Translations under genes and position numbers: made by a program
Shown: piece by piece, positions 6,699 through 12,715 of the stretch
How positions within the stretch are numbered: position 1 is the stretch's first letter
Layout: each line of letters begins with the position of its first letter
Assembly (NCBI GenBank): GCA_947589165.1
Contig: CANQCH010000020.1
Location: 1 to 12,799 of the forward strand
DNA from: an uncultured Bacilli bacterium
GTDB lineage: Bacteria; Bacillota_I; Bacilli_A; RF39; UBA660
Direction of reading: 5' to 3'
DNA: 12,799 nucleotides
Notes under the pieces: generated by a model
Told to the model about the DNA's origin: nothing
The model's database searches: none
The model's input: only the letters and a program-made list of their open reading frames with translations

Positions 6699-7688
6699 TT
6701 ACTTGGCCAAATAATTTTTTAAAATATTGGCAATTTCGGTTTTTAATTTTTGGGGTTTTATGATTTCAATATATTCCAGATTCCGTAAAAGATAATATTT
6801 AAAACCCTCTAAATCTTTATTCATAATTAATTTAAAACGATTAGCATCATATTTTGTAATATTAATGTCTTTACCAAACACTTCAAGAACATTATCAAGT
6901 AAACTGTTATCACATAAAACCGTAATTTCTTCACCCACATCGCCATACATAGAAATTGCGGCCTTAACTATCTTTTCAATATCCGCCTTTCTAATTCCCT
7001 TAGCTACTTTCTCTTCACTAATTTTTATATTTTTAATCCGATCAAGACGAAATTTTTTTAGTTCTTTATCACCTTCTTTTAAGGCAATTAAATATAACTC
7101 TTGAATAGAATATATAACGGTATAAGGTGATACTTTAAAACTTCCCGCCTTAACATTTTTTAACGTTGGATTTAATTCATATTTATAGTAATCAAAACTT
7201 ATTTTAACCTGCTTGTAAATAGCCGTATTAATATCTTCAATATTTTTAATAATTTCCATATTATTAGTTTTAATATTATTGGAATAAATTTGATAATCTT
7301 TAAGTTTTTTATTTTCATAAATATTTTGCATATTTTGACATTTTGTAATTATTTCTTGAGATATTGTTGGAGGAATAAAAGTAGCATAACTAAAAGTATC
7401 AATGATAGCTCTTATTTCTCCCGGTTCAAAATCAATATCCGGATTATTTATTAAATAGTAATAATTTTTATTACCAACTTTGACAATATCAATATCATAA
7501 TCTAGTTTTTCTTTTAAAAGTTCAATATTTCTTTCGATGGTCCGACGATCATTTTTAACCCCATAAATATTTTCAATATATTTAATAATATCTAAAACCG
7601 AAAGCATATGTTCCGCATCCGAATATTTTTTTAAAATATTTATGATATATAAAGCATTACCATTTTTCTCGTGATAATTTTTCGCCAT
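6699..7688 (-). CDS. WYL-domain transcriptional regulator
   Basis: This encodes 329 residues from ATG 7686-7688, chosen because AGGTGA ends 5 nt before it; GTG at 7697 and ATG at 7694 are alternatives that overlap the upstream stop. Residues about 10-65 form a winged helix-turn-helix (ILKKYSD...SVLDIIKYIENIYG...RRTIERNIELLKEKL). Residues 150-225 form the WYL domain: IYKQVKISFDYYKY, SPYTVIYSIQELYLIAL (187-203, tripeptide LYL in place of WYL) and FRLDRIKNI (213-221). About 255-315 is the C-terminal WCX-type extension. WYL regulators bind DNA and are switched by nucleic acid or nucleotide ligands, often in phage defence or DNA stress; the ligand here is unknown. It is co-transcribed with the WG-repeat gene and is the only DNA-binding protein of the three-unit cluster. 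Confidence 0.9.
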   Translation of the reverse strand: MAKNYHEKNGNALYIINILKKYSDAEHMLSVLDIIKYIENIYGVKNDRRTIERNIELLKEKLDYDIDIVKVGNKNYYYLINNPDIDFEPGEIRAIIDTFSYATFIPPTISQEIITKCQNMQNIYENKKLKDYQIYSNNIKTNNMEIIKNIEDINTAIYKQVKISFDYYKYELNPTLKNVKAGSFKVSPYTVIYSIQELYLIALKEGDKELKKFRLDRIKNIKISEEKVAKGIRKADIEKIVKAAISMYGDVGEEITVLCDNSLLDNVLEVFGKDINITKYDANRFKLIMNKDLEGFKYYLLRNLEYIEIIKPQKLKTEIANILKNYLAK

Positions 7689-7693
7689 CGTCA

Positions 7694-8422
7694 TCACCTA
7701 TTTAAATTATAACTTATAATTTCTTCTTTTTCATTAATTAACGTATTTAAGGTTTCATAGTCCGCCCCAATTCGAAATTTATTATAAGCCACTATTGCTA
7801 AACATTTATATTTGGGTTTTATAATTTCTTTGTTTAATTTTAAATCATAAATACCATATAAATCATTATTACAAACTTTTACTTGATAAATATGATCTGG
7901 ATAAATATCACGATATTTAGTTTTAATCATTAATTCGGGATCCGGAGACGCTTGAATAAAATCATAAATAAACGGAATAACTATTTTATTATCTTTATTA
8001 ATAACACCGGATTTATAAGTTTTGCAATCAACAACGCGAAAATAAGTACCCGTATTATCCATTGCTTCCATATATAAATATTTAATGGGAATGATGATCT
8101 TCCCTTTTTTATCAATTAAACCATGTTTTAAACTTAAAACTTTCTTCTGGCCATTAATCTTTTTATATTCATAAGGTAACATTACTTGATAATTAGCCCC
8201 ACATTCAATAAAAGGATAAATATATTTAGGTCGAATAATGAGTTTACCTGATTTATCTACTAGTCCCCATTTGCCTTCTTCACCATATACTTCATCTATA
8301 TTTGTGTGCGCATAATATTCTACTTTCATAGCTTTCATCGTATCTTTTTTACTCACATTATAATTTCCATCGTCTAGCTTATAAACTTGTTGAAATTTTA
8401 GTTTTAATTTTGCCCTATCCAT
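7694..8422 (-). CDS. WG-repeat protein
   Basis: This encodes 242 residues, cytoplasmic. At least four WG (KWG) beta repeats are visible: KWGLVDKSGKLIIRPKY (51-67), KHGLIDKKGKIIIPIKY (99-115), KSGVINKDNKIVIPFIY (137-153) and LYGIYDLKLNKEIIKPKY (188-205), plus a worn copy near 222-236. Only the first keeps the Trp. WG repeats probably form a beta scaffold for binding a partner; the partner is not known. GGTGG lies 7 nt before the start. The gene ends in TGA overlapping the GTG of the WYL reading frame, so the two are tightly coupled, suggesting that the WG protein acts with or on the WYL regulator (inference). Confidence 0.87.
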   Translation of the reverse strand: MDRAKLKLKFQQVYKLDDGNYNVSKKDTMKAMKVEYYAHTNIDEVYGEEGKWGLVDKSGKLIIRPKYIYPFIECGANYQVMLPYEYKKINGQKKVLSLKHGLIDKKGKIIIPIKYLYMEAMDNTGTYFRVVDCKTYKSGVINKDNKIVIPFIYDFIQASPDPELMIKTKYRDIYPDHIYQVKVCNNDLYGIYDLKLNKEIIKPKYKCLAIVAYNKFRIGADYETLNTLINEKEEIISYNLNR

Positions 8423-8440
8423 ATATCATCCACCAAATTT

Positions 8441-8486
8441 AAAGTAGCATACGCATATAAAAAGCAAAAGCAAACTGGTCACAAAA
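8441..8486 (-). promoter_or_regulatory. Promoter with TTTTGTGACCA upstream element (copy 3)
   Basis: The element TTTTGTGACCA is at 8476-8486. Six nt later comes TTTTGC (8464-8469), a 17-bp spacer and TACTTT (8441-8446) with a TGn extension. GGTGG begins 6 nt after the -10. The sequences after the element (GTTTGCTTTTGC here, ATGCTATTGCTT in copy 1) are also alike. Confidence 0.5.
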
Positions 8487-8523
8487 AGTAAAAATATGTC
8501 ATGTTAGTATTGAATAATGTTAT

Positions 8524-8865
8524 CTATTTTGAAGCTAAAAAATTCATTACTAAATCAATTAGGATATTTTTTTCTTTGGGATTCGATTCAGCAATAAGAA
8601 GTGTAATGGCAACAAGGGTATTATTATCAATAACTCTTTCATTTTCCTTATATAAAATATTATAAAACTCTAAAAAATATATAAATAATGTTGCCGCGAT
8701 TCTTTTATTACCATCAATAAAAGTATGATTCTTAGTTATTAAATATAAAAAATTAGCGGCCTTTTCTTCGATTGTTAAATATAAGTCTTTCCCATCAAAA
8801 GATTGATATATTGCCCCAATAATTGCTTTTAGGCCTTCATCTTTTTCAAGTGCAAAACAAATCAC
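8524..8865 (-). pseudogene. Open fragment: Fic domain
   Basis: This is a 113-residue open piece holding nearly the whole Fic core: AIIGAIYQSFDGKDLY, EEKAANFLYLITKNHTF, the motif H47-TFIDGNK-R55, and VAITLLIAESNPKEKN. Catalytic His, Asp, Gly-Asn and Arg are all present, with Lys in place of the second Gly (GNK), as in RhuM-linked Fic proteins. The GTG at 8865 is a frame-shifted part of the parent gene, where SDLFALEK would be read; no ribosome site supports it. A free Fic product cannot be fully excluded. Confidence 0.78.
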
Positions 8866-8916
8866 TATTATTTTTAAATTTTAATTGGTTAATTATATAT
8901 AGACAATCATCATAAG

Positions 8917-9126
8917 TTATTTTCTTATCACTTTTGATCCTTTAGGTTTGGATATTCTGTTATAATCATAATCATCAAGTAAGTCTAAAGCATTAGAATA
9001 ATTATTTATTACTTTAATTATTCCTTGGGCTTCTTCTTCCTTTAATTTAGTATCAATTCTTCCAGCAATATCGATTAATTTGACCGTTTTTTCAAAATAT
9101 TTTAATTTTTTTTTGATTAGCTGCAT
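8917..9126 (-). pseudogene. Open fragment: RhuM-to-Fic linker region
   Basis: This is a 69-residue open piece. From its ninth residue it matches the usual linker between RhuM and Fic parts: LKYFEKTVKLIDIAGRID, then NALDLLDDYDYN and KPKGSK. The preceding residues come from the wrong frame side of the A9 run. No ribosome site precedes the first codon, so independent translation is unlikely. Confidence 0.75.
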
Positions 9127-9200
9127 AGCCTTTAATCATATAATCTTTTAATACTTTAATTGCCCATTTACGAAATATAATGCCATTTTGGGATTTAACC

Positions 9201-9587
9201 CTATATCCAACTAATAATCATATCTAGATTATAATAATCTACTTGGTATATTTTGCCATCTCTAGCAGTTGTTGCAAAATTTGCAACAACTGATTTATCT
9301 AATTTTTCTTTTAAAACATTTTTAATATTTTGAATTCTTTTGGTAATCCATTTTTCTTCATAACCCTTTGCTCTATATAAATCAATTGATCTTTGGACTG
9401 CAATTGATGGATCAAATACTTCATCAATTCTTTCACTACCAAGTTTTGCTAACCATTGTTTGATAGGCTCGGCATTTTTACTTGGTATTGATTCAATGAT
9501 GCGAAACATTCCCTCAATATCAACAACATCGGTTAAACGATACTTACCATCTTGGGCTTTAAGTTTCAACTGGTGACAATTTGTCAC
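9201..9587 (-). pseudogene. Open fragment: Bro-N/DinD-like part joined to RhuM
   Basis: This is a 128-residue open piece of the decayed gene. Residues 1-84 (TNCHQLKLKAQDGKYRLTD, SIPSKNAEPIKQWLAKLG) are Bro-N/DinD-like. Residues from about 85 (NIKNV...NFATTARDGK...YYNLDMII) are RhuM. The GTG at 9587 is an ordinary Val codon of the parent gene and not a start. The true reading frame continues upstream to 9697, and the RhuM part resumes in another frame after 9208. Confidence 0.8.
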
Positions 9588-9819
9588 CGTTTTATTTCCT
9601 TCTTCTTTCAGACGTTGCTTTAACTTATTCCAATATTTTCTCGCATCTTTACTTTCCGAAATAATACCTACAATATCAACTACACTAATATAGTACTTTT
9701 ATTTTCCTTATCCCAAATTGTTCTAATTGTTTCATTATTAAATAATTTATTGATCAAATGCATTTTATCTTGATTCATACCAAAACCCTCCTTAAAATAT
9801 TTCTCTCTTATTATTAATA

Positions 9820-9849
9820 ATTATATCACGGGCAATAATGATTAGTAAA
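9820..9849 (-). promoter_or_regulatory. Promoter of the Bro/RhuM/Fic gene
   Basis: TTTACT (9844-9849), an 18-bp spacer and an extended -10 TGATATAAT (TATAAT 9820-9825). From TTTACT through the -10 it nearly duplicates the promoter of the HEPN gene at 12686-12715, with identical spacing. The ribosome site lies 26 nt further on. Confidence 0.65.
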
Positions 9850-9870
9850 TTTATGAAGTTGCAAAATCTT

Positions 9871-9900
9871 AAAAATAAAAAAGGTCCGAATAAATCGGAC
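9871..9900 (-). terminator. Intrinsic terminator of the XRE regulator gene
   Basis: Arms 9884-9889 and 9895-9900 (GTCCGA / TCGGAC) form a perfect 6-bp GC-rich stem with a 5-base loop, followed on the minus strand by CTTTTTTATTTTT. It lies 46 nt past the stop at 9946. It closely resembles the hairpin at 10782-10798. Confidence 0.88.
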
Positions 9901-9945
9901 ACTTTTGTAGATTATTTTGGTGGCTACAGTGGGGACACTTATATT

Positions 9946-10647
9946 TCAATTTTTATTTGTTTGCCAATTGGTTCGCCAATCTTGGTTATCACATTTGCCA
10001 CCAATACTAGTAACATAATCTTCCATAGCTTTAAGTAAATCATAGGCATTTTCATAATCATCGACATTAATATTACTATTTTCCATCAAATCATTTTGAA
10101 CTTCTTTAGTATTATTATCTAGTATCTTAAATGCCACTGGCTTTTTAGAATAATCGGAAGTACAGCCTGGAACTTCATACCATTTTTTATATTTGTAATT
10201 ACAATCTTGTTCTATTATTGCCATTAATTTAAGTCTTTTACCTTCATAATTACATTTATTAACTGCGGCTGCATAAGATGGGGCATCTTTATCAAAATTA
10301 TTAAGGTGCCAGTAATAATCTATTTCTTCATATATTTTAAGACCAATAATTAAAACTACTATAAGTACAATAATGACATTAAGAACAATAATAATTCTTT
10401 TTAATATCTTATTATTTTTTATTTTCTTATTCATATCTTTTATCATCTCTTTATCACCTTTTAATAAAATGTCTAAGGAAACTTTAAATTTATCACTAAT
10501 CATGATTAGTGTTTCAATATCGGGATAATTATTTCCATTTTCCCAATTAGAAACTGTTTGTCTTGTGACATTTAAAATTTCGGCAAACTCCTCTTGTGAC
10601 ATTTTATTATCCTTTCTTATTTTTAAAATTTTATTACCAAGATTCAT
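9946..10647 (-). CDS. Membrane-anchored XRE-family regulator with Cys-containing outer domain
   Basis: This encodes 233 residues from the second of two adjacent ATGs, chosen because AAAGGAGG is 7 nt from it and only 4 nt from the first (10650). Residues about 4-64 form a Cro/C1-type helix-turn-helix (KMSQEEFAEILNVTRQTVSNWENG, recognition helix RQTVSNWENG). Residues 85-105 are a single TM segment. The rest (about 106-233) should lie outside and has four Cys (132, 149, 162, 219) and Trp-rich patches (YYWHL, KKWYEV, DWRTNWQ). This layout suggests a regulator that senses an external or membrane signal, possibly through disulfides (inference). It has its own promoter and terminator. To save space I break the HTH as KMSQEEF...VSNWENG. 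Confidence 0.85.
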   Translation of the reverse strand: MNLGNKILKIRKDNKMSQEEFAEILNVTRQTVSNWENGNNYPDIETLIMISDKFKVSLDILLKGDKEMIKDMNKKIKNNKILKRIIIVLNVIIVLIVVLIIGLKIYEEIDYYWHLNNFDKDAPSYAAAVNKCNYEGKRLKLMAIIEQDCNYKYKKWYEVPGCTSDYSKKPVAFKILDNNTKEVQNDLMENSNINVDDYENAYDLLKAMEDYVTSIGGKCDNQDWRTNWQTNKN

Positions 10648-10693
10648 CATGATCCTCCTTTCCTAAGACAATGATAAAAAATAATTTAAAATT

Positions 10694-10702
10694 ATTATAT
10701 CA
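10694..10702 (-). promoter_or_regulatory. Extended -10 promoter of the XRE regulator
   Basis: TGATATAAT on the minus strand (TATAAT 10694-10699). No good -35 at 17 bp. The leader would be about 37 nt, longer than most here. An inverted repeat at 10722-10736 (GCAAG / CTTGC around AATTC) lies just upstream and could be an operator. Confidence 0.6.
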
Positions 10703-10721
10703 AATTCGTTTGACATTACTA

Positions 10722-10736
10722 GCAAGAATTCCTTGC
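10722..10736. promoter_or_regulatory. Inverted repeat upstream of the XRE promoter, possible operator
   Basis: GCAAG-AATTC-CTTGC, a perfect 5-bp dyad with a 5-bp centre, 20 bp upstream of the XRE -10 extension. XRE proteins bind such dyads and often regulate themselves. It could be chance: only one copy is seen. Confidence 0.3.
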
Positions 10737-10773
10737 ATCTAAAAATGATGTTTTTGTTTCTAAAATTTTGGCA

Positions 10774-10798
10774 TTAAAAAAGCCCGAATATATCGGAC
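10774..10798 (-). terminator. Intrinsic terminator of the HEPN / NUDIX unit
   Basis: Arms 10782-10787 and 10793-10798 form a 6-bp stem (GTCCGA / TCGGGC, one G-U on the minus RNA) with a 5-base loop, followed by TTTTTT on the minus strand. It lies 17 nt past the NUDIX stop and is nearly the same as the hairpin after the XRE gene. Confidence 0.85.
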
Positions 10799-10815
10799 AA
10801 TTTAGTTTAATTGTT

Positions 10816-11237
10816 TTAATTTATTTCATAGCCTAGTTTTTTTAATTCCAAAATAGCTATTGCGGATAATCTATCTTTAGTCAAATCTTTAATTTCATAA
10901 AATTCCGCACCTAAAGAATCATCATTTACTTCATCTATTTTTACATGTTGTTTTATTTTCTGATCATAATTAAATACTTGATAAAATATTCTGGTATGAT
11001 GAACTTTTACGAAAACATTTTCTTTAAATTGCCAAACAGATTGAATTGAATCAGCATCGAAGCGCTTATAGTCTTTAACTTTAATTTCTACTTCCTCGAT
11101 CAATTCCCTTTTTAAAGCATCTTCTGGCCTTTCACAAAATTCGATAGTTCCACCTGGTAAATCCAATTTGCAATCATATGGACCACCATTCTTTTTTATT
11201 AATAAAATTATGCCCCTAGTTGTTTATATTCTTTCAT
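10816..11237 (-). pseudogene. NUDIX hydrolase gene with one-base frameshift
   Basis: The NUDIX box is clear in the long frame (10816-11166): G-TIEFC-E-(7)-RELIEE, fitting Gx5Ex7REUxEE, but the usual Gly after it is Glu (VEI). The frame extends upstream without a usable ATG through GIILLIKKNGGPYDCK, the normal first strand of a NUDIX fold. ATG 11235-11237, with AGGAGAT about 9 nt before it, opens MKEYKQLG and then hits TAA. The two join perfectly if one G is added to the run of four at 11213-11216. The rebuilt product is about 140 residues, the normal size. NUDIX enzymes cut nucleoside diphosphate-linked compounds; the substrate is unknown. It lies 23 nt after the HEPN gene in the same unit. 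Slippage or a sequence error could leave it functional. Confidence 0.75.
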
Positions 11238-11260
11238 TAAATGGATATCTCCTAGCATTT

Positions 11261-12667
11261 TTATCTATATGATCCTCTAACAACATCAATTTTTTCCTTA
11301 TTTTGTTCAACAAATGTATCTGCCCATTCCTCAAAAGAACCAACATTTATTTTTCCAACAAATTCTAAATTATAGTCTTGAATATTCCTTGGATCAGCAT
11401 CATACATCATAATGCTATTATCGACAGAAATATACCATCTTCCATGTGCAAAGCTATTTCTAATTTTTTCTACACTATAATTTATACCATCAATATTAAT
11501 TGTTTTTTCTTTACAACAATGGGTAATTACAGAATCAATATATGTAATAATAGGAATCCCTGCTGTCATTTCTCCATCTAATAAATCTTTGAAAAATTCT
11601 AAATTATCAACTGGCTTTCTCAAATTTAATAATTTAAAAGTTTCTTGATCAAAACTATCATTAGGATTAAATGGATTATTTCCCTCTAAAACTGTATGAA
11701 CTTCTCTTAATATATTATTTTGAGTTTCATTTACATCTTGCATAAATCTTTCACAGTACATTATTTGATTATCTAATATCCCATTCTTAAATAAAGGAAC
11801 AGGTATAACTTTCTTTAAGAAATAAAACATTACATTATTAATATCTTGCTCTAAAAATTCAGGATTCTGCTTTTTATAACGTTGTATATATGATTCTATC
11901 TTTTTCTTTTGTTCTTTTACTAAATCAAATTTTACTGGAGCACTAATAGAAGATGATAATGTTGTAAACATCTCACTTCTTTGTCCTATTTCTTCATTGC
12001 TTAAACCTCTTGTATCATTAAGCTGATCAAATTGGACAAGCGTTGAATTATCTAATGGCTTATTAAAATAATAATGAACGAATTTTATCTTATCAAGTTC
12101 TTCAAATAAATTTTCACTATTTATATCAAAATCATCAGGTATATCAAAGCTAACATTCAAATTATTTCTTCTATGTTCAATCATGTTATTATAAGCGTCA
12201 TATAGTTTAGTTATATCAAATTTAATTTTTACTGGTCCACTAAGTAACTCAATTTCTATTTTTCTTCCATTAACTGACATTTTAAATCTATCAACATCGT
12301 CGCTATCATTATGGTTAAAAGTATTTCTAATTAATTGTAATAATCTCTTTTTTGATATGCTACCCATATTAGTTGAATATGTATTTTCAGGGATTATTTC
12401 ATCTAAATCATTATCATTAACATAATTATCTCTATTGAGCAAAAAATCTTCTAAATATGAAAATTCTTTCATAAAATTGTAATTCATATATACTCTTCGC
12501 ATTATATCATAATATTCTATCGTGTCATCTTCGAATCTACCTTTTGATTGCATAAGTCTATCAAATAGAATTCCAATTTGTTGATTTGGATGTTGCATCA
12601 TCAAATATTGTAAATCTGCATAGTCTTTTAAATACCTAACCATTTCAAATTTAGTCATAGCTATCAT
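11261..12667 (-). CDS. Dual-HEPN-motif protein, candidate RNase toxin or defence effector
   Basis: This encodes 468 residues, soluble, no signal. Two copies of the HEPN ribonuclease motif RNxxxH occur: R114-N-TFN-H119 and R403-N-SFA-H408. Each is preceded by a hydrophobic helix and followed by a beta-hairpin-like stretch (FKMSVNGRKIEIE; WYISVDNSIMMYD), so the protein may contain two related HEPN units separated by about 230 residues of mostly helical sequence. HEPN domains with this motif are metal-independent RNases in toxin-antitoxin, abortive-infection and Cas13/Csm6-type systems. RNase activity here is inferred. AGGTGAT lies 5 nt before the ATG; Met4 is an alternative start. The promoter is nearly identical to that of the Bro/RhuM/Fic gene. 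The frameshifted NUDIX gene follows. Confidence 0.8.
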   Translation of the reverse strand: MIAMTKFEMVRYLKDYADLQYLMMQHPNQQIGILFDRLMQSKGRFEDDTIEYYDIMRRVYMNYNFMKEFSYLEDFLLNRDNYVNDNDLDEIIPENTYSTNMGSISKKRLLQLIRNTFNHNDSDDVDRFKMSVNGRKIEIELLSGPVKIKFDITKLYDAYNNMIEHRRNNLNVSFDIPDDFDINSENLFEELDKIKFVHYYFNKPLDNSTLVQFDQLNDTRGLSNEEIGQRSEMFTTLSSSISAPVKFDLVKEQKKKIESYIQRYKKQNPEFLEQDINNVMFYFLKKVIPVPLFKNGILDNQIMYCERFMQDVNETQNNILREVHTVLEGNNPFNPNDSFDQETFKLLNLRKPVDNLEFFKDLLDGEMTAGIPIITYIDSVITHCCKEKTINIDGINYSVEKIRNSFAHGRWYISVDNSIMMYDADPRNIQDYNLEFVGKINVGSFEEWADTFVEQNKEKIDVVRGSYR

Positions 12668-12685
12668 AAGATATCACCTATTATA

Positions 12686-12715
12686 ATTATATCATGTATA
12701 ATATTGATTAGTAAA
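12686..12715 (-). promoter_or_regulatory. Promoter of the dual-HEPN gene
   Basis: TTTACT (12710-12715), an 18-bp spacer and extended -10 TGATATAAT (TATAAT 12686-12691). A second TATAAT follows directly (12680-12685), then AGGTGAT, 6 nt after the first -10. From TTTACT on it matches the promoter at 9820-9849 at about 28 of 33 positions. Confidence 0.65.

Larger units (their letters stand above)
8524..9778 (-). pseudogene. Decayed Bro-N / RhuM / Fic fusion gene, five indels
   Basis: Start ATG 9776-9778 with a perfect AAGGAGG 8 nt upstream. Reading across five breaks gives one protein: a Bro-N/DinD-like antirepressor-type start (DLYRAKGYEEKW, SERIDEVFDPSIAVQRS), then from about 9340 a RhuM segment (NIKNVLKEKLDKSV, DYYNLDMII, GYRV, KWA), then a Fic domain with HTFIDGNKR at 8701-8727. 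Breaks: one A lost at 9697-9700 (stop TAG 9680); a 2-nt loss near 9208; one A gained in an A9 run 9106-9114; one T lost near 8930; one T gained at 8854-8857. Fic enzymes transfer AMP to targets, and RhuM-Fic fusions are common mobile accessory genes. With five frame breaks no full product can be made. The short open pieces lack ribosome sites. TAG ends the last piece. Confidence 0.85.

Noticed and set aside
7694..7697. TGA read as Trp (Mycoplasma code), extending the WG-repeat protein.
   Set aside because: Trp is TGG throughout, the protein ends naturally at this TGA, and the next gene starts right there.
8863..9587. GTG codons at 8865 and 9587 as true starts of separate genes.
   Set aside because: No ribosome site precedes either, and both are internal codons of one family-consistent protein broken by indels.
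9572..9588. Perfect 8-bp inverted repeat GGTGACAA / TTGTCACC, candidate operator.
   Set aside because: It lies inside the coding part of the decayed Bro gene, and the same bases encode its family-conserved TNCHQL segment, so the dyad is best explained by coding sequence.
10710..10715. Perfect TTGACA on the plus strand as a divergent promoter.
   Set aside because: No acceptable -10 follows at 16-18 bp and no plus-strand gene lies downstream.
8524..12667. A prophage or complete mobile element.
   Set aside because: No integrase, transposase, structural phage gene, terminal repeat or attachment site is visible; only accessory-type genes are present.
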